A stretch of 64,000 bases of DNA from Amphiura filiformis (GCF_039555335.1 NC_092640.1:30200204-30264203); one strand, 5' to 3'. Positions 21,600 to 33,378 are shown, counted from the first letter of the stretch. Numbers and translations are program-made. Notes: generated by a model from the sequence alone, not told the origin.

Positions 21600-23540
21600 A
21601 TGTAATATCTTGCAAGTAAAAAGAGTTAAAATTGAGTCAACTTTCCCGTCAACATCTCACATATCTCGCAATGTATCTGGCTGTGGGTCATTCCCTGGTC
21701 AGAGGTCAAAAAGTCATCCTCATAATTAATGTTAACATTTCTTATTTACAATGTTTTGTTAAATAAATGTTGCAATAAAAACATTGATATATTTTGTAAA
21801 AGTCAAATATTGCTTTTATTTTGTATTTAGTGTGAAAAATTTGTAAAAAAATCCATTGGAAATCATATTTAAGTAAGTGCTTCAAATTATGTAGTGTACG
21901 CATTCAATCTTACAACACAGATCTACTTAGACCCTACAAGTACAGTCTAGTACTTAGGCTATTGGGTCAAAGGGGATTTCCCGACTTCACTTCCTATTCG
22001 TGGCTGTAAAATGACAGTTGTTTACACATAATTTTGGTGCTGTAATTTGCTGGTTTTTACCAAATCTAAGCTTTATTTTTGTGTTTTATGTGATATAACT
22101 TGATCGGTCACATGCATGCGCTGAAATATAGGTGAGTGATATAGACGTCTGAGTCCAAAGCCAAGGCTAAAAAGTAAAAAACATTAATTAATAATAAAAT
22201 AATAAACAACAATCTGCAATCACATGATATTTTTCATGTAATCATAATTATTATACTATTCTGTAAATTACTTTAGTGGTGTCCGTCTATGGTAGGCCGC
22301 AACCGCCACAACGTGGAGCTGCTACGCGTAGCTTTAAGCTTACGTTTTGCTCCGCTGAGCCAAAATTGACCAATCATGTTAGAGTTTTTCATTACGCGGA
22401 GGTAAAAAACTGACCAATCAAATACGACTTACTCATTGCGTGAAGCAAATTCATTCATTTCTAGAATTTGCATGACGAGCTTCACATAGTTATAAGATAT
22501 CCTCGGTCACGAAAGTTATGATTCAAAAAGTAGTTAATGAAAAGTACAAACCGACTTTAATATTATTATAAGATGGACATGCACTCATTAGAAACTCATA
22601 CAGTATTGTACATAGGCCTAGCAGCCTGCTGAGAGTGGTGGTAAACCATGCGCGCAATTCTGCGATCTGTTGTATCGCCGTGAGCCAATTTGTACAACTT
22701 TTGAGAGCGTGCAATGCGTAATCACGGAATTGCGGAAGTGAGATTCTGATTAGCTGATTCAATCGTTTGACATAACAACAGACGCGGTAATCTGATTGGC
22801 AGATTACACATCAAAACCTTGGTCTGCGCAAACAATGCATGGCGTATGTCGCTCATTAACAGAGCACTCGCGTCAATCTGAGCAAGGGACTGCCATTCCT
22901 CTCTAAAACCTAGTGTAGTGTGTGCCCCAGTCCACACAGTGTGGACTGTTGGCAGAGTTGTTGGATATTTGACACAGAGCTCAATACGTATCATTTTGTA
23001 GCGACTCCAGATGAGGTGTGATGTAAAGAAAATTTTGCAAAACTTCCTCTGTATGCTCAGTCAATAATTAGTACAAGGAACTTTTATATACGTTGTCTCT
23101 GGACAACGTATAAGACCATTACCATACAGGGAATCGTTGAAGGAATATTACACAGTCAAGAATAGGATCCGTCACCCATTGTTTGGGATCCCTCACAGTC
23201 TCCCAAGACATCAAAACACCAAAAGCATTGCACATATACTTACTATAAGACACTTAAATTTCACGGCAACTTAATTTGGCGAATCGGCAAGAAGTCATCT
23301 TTTTATGGCAATTTAAATTTGTGAATTTGTATCCTCTTGCTATTGTAAAACCATTACAAATGTATTTTGCGGCACTTTAATTTAGCGATTGAAGGCGCTA
23401 GCGAAATTAAATTGCTAGCGAAATTAAGTTGTTTTACAGTACTTACTGTCTTTTATCATATTACGCACATAAAGTTTGGTCAACTAGCCTATAAAGGTCA
23501 AATTTTGCTAAATTTAATCACTCTAAATACAAGTCGGAGC
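21600..23540. other. Upstream region of PARP gene, no gene seen
   Basis: This is the 5' flank of the PARP12-like gene and part of the divergent interval to BTBD17. Several GACCAAT and ATTGG words lie at 22360-22420, too far from the ATG to be called promoter elements with confidence. A hairpin TGTGTGCCCCAGTCCACACA lies near 22920. No ORF here looks coding. Confidence 0.5.
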
Positions 23541-23672
23541 GATTGCCGAATAGGGTGCAACTCTACTAGTCTTATTACAAGACTGCCCTACCCCAACCCT
23601 AAACCCTAACCCTAAACTCCGTGGCGAGGACTGGACTCAAGTCTAGCAAGTTGCACCCTATTCGGTAATTGT
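23541..23672. mobile_element. Small MITE (ATTGCCGAATAGGGTGCAAC)
   Basis: ATTGCCGAATAGGGTGCAAC at the left and GTTGCACCCTATTCGGTAAT at the right, 132 bp. The middle holds a short CCCTAAACCCTAACCCTAAA run. Confidence 0.75.
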
Positions 23673-23804
23673 ACCTACAAGTCCCTCAATTCGCTATCGG
23701 TACGTAAAAGACAGCGAATTTTTTTCTTCCAAAGTTTGGCTGGTTCCCACAAGCTTCATACACGTTACACAGCTAAAATAATCCACTGGATATCGGGATC
23801 ATCC

Positions 23805-24118
23805 GGGGGTCACTCCCATTGTGGCCTGTACACCATCCGCGATAATGAAAAGCGTAAAAAGGGTCGTTTTTTAGGTGGTAGGCACGATCTGCAGCGTGTC
23901 GCGTTTAGGGTGTCAAAAACATGAAAAATTGGAAAAAAGGGTAGCAAAATTGCAATTGCTAAATACGCCGAAATGAAATTTAGGGTATGAAATTTGATGT
24001 TAGGAATGAAATCCCTGTTTAGGGTGTCGTTTTAGCCAAGGGTTAAATCCTTGTTTAGGGTGCTTTTCAAAAGTTGATTATCGCGGATGGTGTACAGGCC
24101 ACAATGGGAGTGACCCCC
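23805..24118. mobile_element. 314-bp MITE with ~40-bp TIRs (GGGGGTCACTCCCATTG)
   Basis: GGGGGTCACTCCCATTGTGG and onward to ATCCGCGATAA is matched by its complement at the right end, about 40 bp and nearly perfect. GTTTAGGGTG words recur inside. A worn relative is at 49400-49545. Confidence 0.85.
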
Positions 24119-24420
24119 ACGGGGGGATCATTAAAAAGTCAACAAAGGAAGTCAGTAAACTTGATGGCGAGCAGTCCGAATTTTGAGCCATACAAGTTTA
24201 TGTGGTGAACTAGTCAATACTCAAGGTCTTAACTAGGATTTGACAAGTACCAATCATTTTCACCAAAACTGCCTGTCCAAAATTTGACCTTGAAAACAAG
24301 AACTTGACCTCTGTCCCTTCTTAAGTTCAGTCAATAGCTAAATGCTATAATCTTGATTTGTTTGCCTGGTCTTTTGGTTTACAGAACTTATTCAAATAGA
24401 ATTTGGGATACTGTCACCTG

Positions 24421-24610
24421 CAGTGGCGGCACCAGGAATTTTTTTCAGGGGGGATTGGGGGGAGTGAATTTCAGGAGGGACAAAATCAACAAATTTTGCG
24501 CAAAATTGCCACCAAAAAGCGGAAATTTACGTAATTTGGGGGGTTTCACCTCAAAAGTGTGTGTGGGAGGGGCAACCCCTTGCCCCCTCCCCTCCCCTAG
24601 TGCCACCATA
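24421..24610. mobile_element. hAT-like repeat (CAGTGGCGGCACCAGGAA)
   Basis: Starts CAGTGGCGGCACCAGGAATT and ends CTAGTGCCACC. It has relatives at 33690-33806 (opposite orientation) and 42680-42870. The interior is G/C-run rich and not coding. Confidence 0.6.
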
Positions 24611-24811
24611 ATGTTGCCTGTCCCAGGATCAAACTGCCTGCCAAAATGACAGGTGGCTAGCTGTCAATGTACTCAAACTCTGCATTGCAACAGTAGGACA
24701 ATGGAGCACTGGCTTTAAAGCTTTAATTCGGTTGATGCAGTACAGTGTTTGAACCTGGCAATGTCATCTGAGCATGATCACTCATCTTGTCAGACCTGTG
24801 TGCAAGCTCTG

Positions 24812-25010
24812 CCGTCAGCCTTTTCCGCGGGATCCGCCATCTTGTAGGTACTGCCGTTCTTCATGTCATGCGTTAGACATTACGCCCCCTGATTACGCGG
24901 AAGTCGCAGCGCGTGATGCATCTCTACAAGCGTCATCGCGGTGATCTTGGTAACAAGGCACTCCGTACCAACAAGATGGCGGCGTTGACGTCACAATGAC
25001 TACCTCTATT
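24812..25010. mobile_element. MITE with inverted CAAGATGGCGGC ends, copy 1, upstream of BTBD17
   Basis: Ends pair through CCGTCAGCC and GATCCGCCATCTTGTAGGTA at the left and GTACCAACAAGATGGCGGCG at the right. Copy 2 is at 40911-41115. AAGATGGCGGC matches the known YY1 consensus, once per arm. It lies about 420 bp before the BTBD17 coding exon. Confidence 0.7.
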
Positions 25011-25432
25011 AGTGCTATTTTTTAGTTCGCTGTCACACTCCGCACTTATCGTCAACCCCCATAGGCAACAGGCCTACCATCTGCTGTATGTTCACCATCA
25101 ACATATTATATTTTGTTACAGGCCTCAAAATGTTTTTGAGGCACCCATTTTCAAGGCCACTGGGCAAAGACATTAAGGAAGGGTACAAAGGGCAACAAGT
25201 GATGAAGAATGCCCTGAAGTTAGACAAAGATCTGGGGCACCAAGGCCAAAACTGAGAAAGGGCAGGCAATGGCCTTGGTGGCCTCCCTGAAATTTGAGCC
25301 TGTTTTGTTATGCACTTTGTATTTTTCTATATAACAGCTTTTTCTGATTTGTTATGTGGTTGTAAGATTGTATGAATTGAAAATAATAAAACTATATACC
25401 AGTATTTAACAATGAATTATCTTTCATTTCAG

Positions 25433-25754
25433 GATTCTTAGTGACTATACCAAAGGAATGGCACAAAATGCCAAAAAACCATCAACATCTAAACCTGTTG
25501 TAAATAACCCACCCCTGGGAACAGCTGCTGCCCTGGGAGCAGCTCAGGGGTCTGCAGAAGATGTTGCTGTGTTCACCTGTAGTGGTGACCTGCTACAAAA
25601 CTTGCAGTCACTCTTCAACGACAGCAATCTATCGGATGTGACACTTATTGTCGGAGACAAGGAGTACCCAGCTCATAAGATGATCTTAGCAACTGCGAGT
25701 CGGTGTTTCTCCAATATGTTTTACGGAGACTGGAAAGAATCGACTCAACACAAG
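25433..25754 (+). CDS. BTBD17: BTBD17-like exon with start codon and first half of BTB
   Basis: Acceptor TTTCATTTCAG, 25 bases of leader, ATG at 25458, then residues 1-99. Donor CACAAG/GTTGGT. Coding begins at 25458. Confidence 0.88.
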
Positions 25755-27405
25755 GTTGGTAAATCAGTAATGGGATCAAAAGTTGCTTGTTTTATCTACA
25801 GACCTGAAACTTTTCCTCTTTTTAGTGGATTTTCACATAATAATAATTTGAGCTAAACATGATTGCATTTTGTTTTGTATCATGTTTGGTTCCTTCATTT
25901 TGTATATATTTCTTATATTCTTATTATCATGTTCATAGTATAATCTGGTCATCCAGAGAGACCAGTACATTTGTATTGATGGAATTTCCTGAATAAATAA
26001 CAAATGAATAACTTCATTGTTGATGAAAATAAATGAAATACTGGAACTTATATTTCGTTAACACAACGTTTCGTTCAAAACCATCGGACATCATCAGGTG
26101 ACTGAATTAGGACATCATCAGGTAACTGAATTAGGTCGATTGGTCACATGATTTACCAACTGGATGAATAATCTACACCAAGATTTTATTGTTGATGTTT
26201 GTTTACATATAATTATTGTTTTGTTTGTTTTATAGGTTCGTCTTGAAGAGAATCCAGCCTGCGAGTTGGTTTTTGACCAGTTCCTCAAGTTTTGTTACGG
26301 CGTCGACATCACAGTGACGATGTCAACACTAGTCCCCATATTCCAGTTAGCGGATAAGTACGAGGTCATGACATTGAGAAAACACTGCGAGGAATATGCC
26401 GTCAAGTCACTCGAAGATGCCAACATAGAGGGTGCTGTACAATGGTTAACTTTTGCAGAACAAATCAATCATGAGCACATGATCAAATGGTGCTATCACG
26501 TAATCCGTCATAATTTAGACGAAGCATCCTCACTACCAGAGTGGGCGTTTTTGACGCAAGAACAAATCATCAAAGTCCTCAAAGACAGAAATTGTAACTT
26601 TGAAAATATCAACTCCTTTGTGGTCACAAAAGAATGCACTGGGGAATTTCATGCGATAGAAAAGTGGTTATTAGCGGAGCAAAACAAAATCGACGTAGCA
26701 ATCAACGGCAAGGCTGTTTTGGACACCGTACTATTCCAACTGATGGACGGGTCACAACTTATGGACGTGGAAAACTCTGAACTTGCACGCGAAAGCTCTT
26801 GCATGAGTGAGTACTTGAAGGAGAAGGTCTCTCTTTCAAATAAATTTTTAGCCGTTCAAGCTGTACCGGTCACAAGAAGATCTGAACAAGCCAAAAAATA
26901 TTACTCGGATATGTCTGTGAAAAGCAAAGATGGCGTTAGTAGGAAAAAAAAAAAAAAATGTCCATCAATTGTGGAAGTCAATCAGAACAATATCACCGTG
27001 GGTAGTATTAAAGTTCACATGATGAAACCGAACACGAAGAACAAGGTCAAAGGTGTTTGCGAATCGGGTTACGCGGCACAAGTAGAGGTCTACCCGACTA
27101 AATCAACATATTTATTTGGATTTAATTTTGGTTTTGGCAGTGGAAGCGGATTAGGGTTAAACAGACCGTTAATATTTGGACAGTTTGAAATTGTTGCTTA
27201 CAACAAAAAGCGGAGGGTGCTTCATGTGTGTAGTGCAGGTCAAAGGTCGGCGGTGAAATCAAATAGCTGGGGTGCAATTCCACAGAATAGCATGCGGGCA
27301 AACTTCTTAAAGAAAATCCAAGTTACACATCCAGCTTTGGTGGGGGCGCCCAAGACCCCTAATTGGTTGGCTTATTACATTTCCGTAGAGGAAAGTAGTG
27401 AGTAG
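25458..27405 (+). CDS. BTBD17: BTBD17-like BTB-BACK protein, 488 residues
   Basis: Two coding exons (25458-25754, 26236-27405) join in phase 0 at TCAACACAAG/GTTCGTCTTG. The BTB/POZ domain covers residues ~48-160 (SDVTLIVGDKEYPAHKMILA, then ASRCFSNMFYGDW). A BACK domain covers ~165-265 (LADKYEVMTLRKHCEEYAV, EFHAIEKWLLAEQ), and a beta-rich C-terminal domain ~330-485. Size and order match BTBD17 (478 residues in human). Vertebrate BTBD17 has a signal peptide and is thought to be secreted; here the N-terminus (MAQNAKKPSTSKPVVNNPPL) is hydrophilic, so a cytosolic protein is more likely unless another first exon is used. The exon opens with an acceptor at 25432, so at least one 5' exon lies upstream. 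A run of about 15 A at 26944 encodes five lysines. Confidence 0.88.
26050..26190 (-). mobile_element. Penelope-type tail fragment with hammerhead-like core
   Basis: In the BTBD17 intron. On the minus strand CTGATGA, a stem (GTCCGA pairing with TTGAAC, one mismatch) and GAAAC follow in hammerhead order at 26068-26097. A second CTGATGATGTCC lies just upstream. A relative is at 52436-52630. Penelope-like elements are known to carry such ribozymes. The cleavage-site side is not clear. Confidence 0.5.
26236..27405 (+). CDS. BTBD17: BTBD17-like last exon: BTB end, BACK and C-terminal domain
   Basis: Acceptor TTTTATAG/GTTCG. It is open for 389 codons to TAG at 27403. Contains FDQFLKFCYGVDITVTMSTL (end of BTB), the BACK repeat helices, and a glycine-rich beta region (FGFNFGFGSGSGLGLNRPL). 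Confidence 0.9.
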   Translation, partial: VRLEENPACELVFDQFLKFCYGVDITVTMSTLVPIFQLADKYEVMTLRKHCEEYAVKSLEDANIEGAVQWLTFAEQINHEHMIKWCYHVIRHNLDEASSLPEWAFLTQEQIIKVLKDRNCNFENINSFVVTKECTGEFHAIEKWLLAEQNKIDVAINGKAVLDTVLFQLMDGSQLMDVENSELARESSCMSEYLKEKVSLSNKFLAVQAVPVTRRSEQAKKYYSDMSVKSKDGVSRKKKKKCPSIVEVNQNNITVGSIKVHMMKPNTKNKVKGVCESGYAAQVEVYPTKSTYLFGFNFGFGSGSGLGLNRPLIFGQFEIVAYNKKRRVLHVCSAGQRSAVKSNSWGAIPQNSMRANFLKKIQVTHPALVGAPKTPNWLAYYISVEESSE

Positions 27406-28128
27406 TAGAAATATTAAGCCTTTGCATGGATCTGCCATCTTGATCCTAAAATTAGGTTCTCCGTCCTTGTAAACACATGCGCAAAAAGTTGAGAACCAGA
27501 AAGCCTTAACTCACAATGAAAGGCACTGGTATTTAATGTTTTAGTTCTCAACCGTCGAAGTGCATTTTTGTTTTAGCGCTTTTCTAGCAATGCACCAGAA
27601 GGTGTGTACAAAGCGTATCGTTAATTAAAGGAGGATTTCGTGATCCTAGCATCCTCTTTTTATGACATTTTTCAGTAGATATCTACGAAAAAAGCTTATT
27701 CCCATTTTGATTCCGATTTTGCGTTTGTGAGTTATGCATGATTATGTGTATAACACTGCTCCATAGGCCACTGTTGTAATTTTGTTCTGGTATACCAGAA
27801 CGAAATTCAAATTTGGCGATATTTTTGCTAAGCGAATTAATCTGCAAGAAATATTTGGTACATAAACATTATGTAGCCAGAGGTATCCAGTGGTGTAAAA
27901 ATCTCAACTTTTTTTTGGGAAAAGTGGGGTGATGAGGTTGTGGATCACGATATGCCCTTTTAAGTATGTGTATGAAAGGCTTATGCACATCATGCAATTT
28001 GGGGGAAGAACCTCATTTGAGATGACCATGCAAAGGGTCAATAGAGGTATTTCCTAATTGATTTTTTTCCAAACAAGTTGATGAATGAGGTATAGATAGA
28101 GTATATAAATAATGTGTCTTGTCTTAAA

Positions 28129-28430
28129 TTAAGGTGGTACTACACCCTCTGATAAATTTTGTGACTAATTTTGCATGTTTCTCAAAAAATAACTACACAC
28201 TGGTAACAAAAGTTATGTATATTATAGGGGTAAGAAATCCAATTACTTCACTGAAATTTCAGTGATTCAAGACAATTGGTTCATATGTTAAGTAATGATG
28301 TACATTCTAGCAGTACCTCTTTTCTTAATATCATAAATAACATACCACTTGTCTTGATCAAGTCACTGAAATTACAGTGTAGTAACTGGATTCCTTGCCC
28401 CTATAATATACATAACTTTTGTTATTTGAA
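28129..28430. mobile_element. TTAA-flanked MITE (GGTGGTACTACACCC), broken copy 2
   Basis: TTAA at 28129-28132 then GGTGGTACTACACCCTC. The body and inverted arm (CCCTATAATATACATAA) match 1098-1448 until 28423, where the right end is lost. The stretch 27406-28128, downstream of BTBD17, shows nothing recognisable. Confidence 0.75.
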
Positions 28431-28493
28431 CTGACTGAACTCCCAGAAGAGGCAAAGTTCTCAAAACAAGATCAAACTAATAAATTGAGGCTA

Positions 28494-30360
28494 TATGGTC
28501 ATTTTCACAGTAAAGGGTGTAACTTTTGATTTTTTGGGTCAAAATTTCAAACCACTAAAATATGTTTCTGTTTACTGAAATCATGCATAGAAGCAACTTA
28601 AATTCCAGTAAAATAATGTTTCAAGGCTTAAACCTTTTGATTTCTAATAAAAAATTTGACATTTCCATAACATTTTGGTTAAAATCTAAGAAAAAATGTA
28701 TTTTACATAACCTCAGAAAATTATGACATGAAAGCTGGAATACATGTGAAATCCCATTCCAAAGTAAGTCAACAGATACAAGTTAAATTTTATACCATGT
28801 TTTGCTATGTTTGTAATTGCAGTTTTGAAAATTTTTAACATCAAGTGTCATTTACAATGGAAATTTCCAAACCTTAAACATATTTTTTAAGTTTTAATTG
28901 GGTTCCTAAAATAATTTGAATGTCTAACTTCATGTACAAATACTACTTGATGAAAGGAACCTCCCAGCCAAGTTTCACAGAAATTGGAGTTATTTTTTAG
29001 AATTGGCAATTCAATCGATTTGTGTTTCGGAGGCTTCAGTTAACAACACAGGTGATCATAAAAGTAAAATATTTGGCTAACCACTACAAGTTGACATAAA
29101 AAAAATAGGTAAAAAATATCACAATTACCAACTTTCATGCTTTGCTTCTAAGTATTGAATTTCAGTTGTGACAAAAATTAAATTATCACAGCAAGTCATT
29201 TTTTTGTTTCGAGGCTTCATGTTAACAATTGTTAAACATTGCAGAAGTAGTTTTTTGAAAACAACAGTGTTGGGATCATCTAAGCTGTTATTTTCTTGTG
29301 TATATTGAATCAATGATTCTATGCGGCAGATATTGTAGATTTATCACATGTTAATTTTTTCACCCATTTGTTAAGTATGGTGTTTTTTGCATGTGAAGCC
29401 TCCGAAACAGGCTTTTTTGGATATCAGTATATTTTTCAAACATTAACCATAATGTCAAATTTTTTTTTAATTTATGACATTCTGCATATATCAAGTAATA
29501 ATTACAATGCAGATATCAGTATGAAACACACCAATTTAGATATGCATAGATGATAATTAATCTTATTGTTGTTTCGGAGGCTTCATTTGTTTCGGAGGCT
29601 TCAATTGTTAACGGAAAGTTTGTATTGGGTCCCATTTTCAAACGGTGATATATATCTCCACGATTTAAAAACATGTGACTTGAGGATCTACTTTGCTACA
29701 TTTTGATAAATAGATTGGATGAGCTCTTTTATTTATATTTGCACAAGCTTGCTGAACAGTTTGTTTCGGAGGCTTCAAAAAAAATAAAAAAAAAACGGCT
29801 CTTTGAAGTCAAGATTTTATAAAAATTTTAAAAGCTTGCAAATCGACTAATTTTTGTTACCCATTTCAAGTTAAGATAACAACTGTTATGAATCAAGAAG
29901 AAGTGAAGAAATAACCAAGAATTATGAACCAAAGCTACACCCACAAAGTTTGTTAACAATTGTTAACGGAAAATGAAGCCTCGAAACGACAAATATTGAA
30001 GTCCGGTTCTCAAAAATACAGGGCTGTTCACAATTAAATCTAATGTGGCAGTGTTTACTGAACATATGACTGTACTTTCAGGATAAGAAAAATTATCCAT
30101 GAACTAACTGCAGAAAACACCGGGTTTTACAAAAATTTTACTGTTTTTTATAGTTTTTCAAAATGGCAATATTAAGTACATTTAAGCCTGCTAAAACTGA
30201 ACGCAGTAACTCTCAAAGCTGATTATGCTACCCAAGGTAGCTGCTAACTAGATGACTTATGTGGCCAAAAATCATGGAATTCTATGGCTTTATTAGAACA
30301 CTACGGATTAAAATGTTAAAAATCCAAAGTTACACCCTTTACCTTGAAAATGACCATATA
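28494..30360. mobile_element. 1.87-kb TIR element studded with TTTCGGAGGCTTCA
   Basis: The ends CTATATGGTCATTTTCAC and TGAAAATGACCATATAG are followed inward by GTAAAGGGTGTAACTTT in both arms. Seven copies of TTTCGGAGGCTTCA (two lacking one G) lie at 29025+, 29207+, 29394-, 29572+, 29590+, 29763+ and 29974-. Several abut GTTAACAATTGTTAAC-type palindromes (29036, 29218, 29603, 29951). No coding frame was recognised. Confidence 0.8.
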
Positions 30361-31543
30361 GCAATAGCTGTACCCCCCTGAATAGGCAAAGGTCTTGTTA
30401 TGTTTCCAGGGTCAAATTTTGGACAGGCAGTTTTGCTAGAAATGAGCTAAGACCCTGATGACCAAGTATGACCCTTTGCATTGCCATCTCTAAACAGGGT
30501 TCTAGTTGCAAAGTGTTGCTTGCTTGTATGCCTGTCATATGCATGCATTAATGACCAATGACCGTGCAAGCCATAACATCTAATTTGGGCGTAAGTCTCA
30601 CGCCCTCTGCTTACCTATCCAAATATAACAATTTAGCTTACATTGTATTTTGACCAAATTATTTCATGCAACCTTATTTTATTGCACAATTTTGATGAAA
30701 TTAAATTGTAAAAAAGCCTTTTCTGCCCCAACTACTTGCTTTGACAAGAATCCTGAAGAAATTATTAAGATCTCATGCTTTGCTTATATTTGCTCAAAAG
30801 TAAACTACCTGTATCCTGGGAATTTTTATAAACTTGTTTATTTATGTTATAATACTTCTGATATAAATATGTTAAAATGAAATTTATTATGTAGAAAACA
30901 ATCCATTTATACTAAAGAAGTGACAAATAAAAGACCTAACATAGAGGATATGTAATGTTAGCTCTAATATTGCAATTATCAACCCCCAATTTATGTAAAA
31001 TAAATAAAAATAAATGATGTACTGAAAATGTTTTATATTCTTTGTGTACAATCCCATAAAATATGTAGATCTTTATAGGCAAAGAGCCAAATTGGTTTGA
31101 TCTTTTGATCAAGCATCGATGCAGGTCGATCCTTGTTATTTATGAAATCAATTAAGTGACTGTTGTTCATACATACTCACGATATAACGACGTTTCTGAT
31201 TGGATTTGGGCCCTTTTTGCTGGTCATGACCAGTACGCAGGGCATAAACAAGCTGCGTCACGCAGCGTTGGAAACCCAATTAACACGACCCACGATTTGC
31301 TAGTGTTGCGTACACGCGCATGTCACCGCGCCTATCTCACGCGGAGCGCAAAAGATAACGCGTATCACACGTTGACTCCCGGCCGTTGACCTCATGAGCC
31401 GAGCTGCTTCCTGCAAGTAGGCCTACTCATTTTCTTCCAATTTATGAAGGAAAGCGGTATGGAAATGTTATTTAAACTTGTAAACCCTTATTATTTTCAT
31501 CTGTATTGAATTGCTAAGAATGTTGGGTATGTATGTAACGGGG
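30361..31543. other. Intergenic, no gene seen
   Basis: AT-rich to 31150, then a CG-rich tract at 31160-31390 (words such as CACGCGGAGCG and AACGCGTATCAC) whose open frame resembles no protein I know. It may be part of another worn element. Confidence 0.4.
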
Positions 31544-31606
31544 TTCATTCATAGGATTTCGGGCATGATCGCTGTTTATGCCCTCAATCTTATGAATGAA
31601 CCCCTA
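31544..31606. repeat. 63-bp near-perfect hairpin
   Basis: GGGGTTCATTCATAGGATTT pairs with AATCTTATGAATGAACCCC (one mismatch), and CGGGCAT/ATGCCCT extends the stem. A half of the same unit appears at 18677-18720. Confidence 0.7.
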
Positions 31607-31684
31607 ATTAATTGTGATAACATGAATCTTTGCATAGTGATATTGACTAATACAAATTTACCATGTAATTATTTGATAGTTCAT

Positions 31685-33378
31685 TTAAGGTTTTACCGTC
31701 GTCAGCCGAATCGACTTGACTATTGCGCCTGTTTACAAGGCGTGCGTACGCCGCGTCGTGTTCTGCGTTGCGTTGCAGAGATCGCAGAGAACGATGCGTG
31801 TTGGACGTGCCAATGCTATTTTTGCGCACCGGCGATAGCTAGGGCCAAAAAATAAAGAAAACAATGTTTGAAGAGAAAAAAAAAAGTGGTCGATCGCTTC
31901 TAATATATTAAATACAACATGTACAAACCAAATCTTGCCAGCGTGCTTCCAGTCAAACCGGACCTGGACCCCCTCCCCACAGTAGGCCTATACGACAGTA
32001 GGGTCCAATAGATGGTATGAAGTTATAGGCCTACCAAACAAACACAGAATCAGGTTTTTTTAACATTAGGCCTAAACGAGTGTTGGGTAAATTGGTTAAT
32101 TCGTTTTAATAATATTTTGGTCTAAATGTTGGGTAAGCACTACGGTATATTGGCGTATTAAAGGTTTAGAACGTTTCATAATGAAACACGCTACAACAAA
32201 ATTAAAAACATGTGAAAATGTTATTGTAGACATATTATTTTGGCAACATTGTTCCAACTAAGAATATGTTTTGCAGCAAGTGTTCAATGTTTTTGATTGT
32301 TATTTTCATAATGCATGCGATATAGACAACACCATCAAAACTATTCAGTTTAAAAAAAATGTGTCATACATTTACAAAAATGATATCATAATTGGCCAAA
32401 CGTTTTTCTACAGCTTTTGGCAACCCAGCGTTTAACTTTGCTTTAAATTGAACTGCAACAATTTATGATATGAATCCACCTCGAGATAATTCCGAAGGCC
32501 TATAGTTTTGTGACCAAAAGTTTTCCTCTCGGTAAAGGCACTAAGCATGCTAAGTAGGCATATGCCTATAATAATTGTAGGCCTATTATAGTCAAACACT
32601 TCCGCGCATGGTGTCAAACGCTTCGCTTTAATGATGTTTAATAAATCCTCTTTTTGGTCATTCGAGTCAGGTGAACATAAAGCTGAAAATAACTCACTTT
32701 GTGTAACTTGATAACTCTTTGGCCCAATATCTTTGCAGAATGGGAGTCTTTCTTACACCCGCTTGTGACCAAAATACACCAAATTAGAATTAGGCTAAGA
32801 TTTTTTTGATATTCTTAGCCTTAATAGTCGACATCATTATAATAGTTCCTAGGCCTATCTTAGGTAACTTTTTTTTACAGTGAAAAATTTCCTGCGTAAA
32901 CAGACAATTCCGTTTTGTGGCCATATCGTAAATGAACGCTGATCCGGCATCAGATCGCGCTTCATACCAGCTGCGTTGATGCGCACCAAAATATCCATGT
33001 ACGCAATTAACTACGCATGGTGTCGCAGAAAAAATGCATTTTGACCTATTTTGGTCAATTTACTGCGAAAACTAGGTCCGGTACCCCAATTTTTTTTCTG
33101 CGCGATTTTACAGAGCTTTTTCTTTTTCATAACATATATAAAATTAAAAAATTTTACATAAAAGGTGATATATTTTGGGCAAATTGCTGATTTTGCCATT
33201 GAAGTGTACAGAGATTTTGGAAATGTCCACCTCTTTTAAAACGGCTGTAGCTCAAAAGTGAGGTCCGGCACCCCTGTTTTTTTTTTTCCTGATTTATTAT
33301 CTACACATATTAATGTACAAAATATGTCAATTTAAAAAAATTTCGTCGATAGGTTTAGTAACGACGGTAAAACCTTAA
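31685..33378. mobile_element. 1.69-kb TTAA-flanked TIR element (GGTTTTACCGTCG)
   Basis: TTAA/GGTTTTACCGTCG at 31685-31701 and CGACGGTAAAACC/TTAA at 33362-33378. The interior has no transposase-like frame, so the element is non-autonomous. The site and ends fit a Kolobok-type transposon. Confidence 0.75.

Noticed and set aside
22523..22994. Two minus-strand frames upstream of the PARP gene
   Set aside because: No recognised domain; they read like random frames in a CG-richer worn repeat.
23592..23620. Telomere-like CCCTAA runs here and near 38390
   Set aside because: Only two or three imperfect units, each in the centre of a small hairpin element. Not a telomere.
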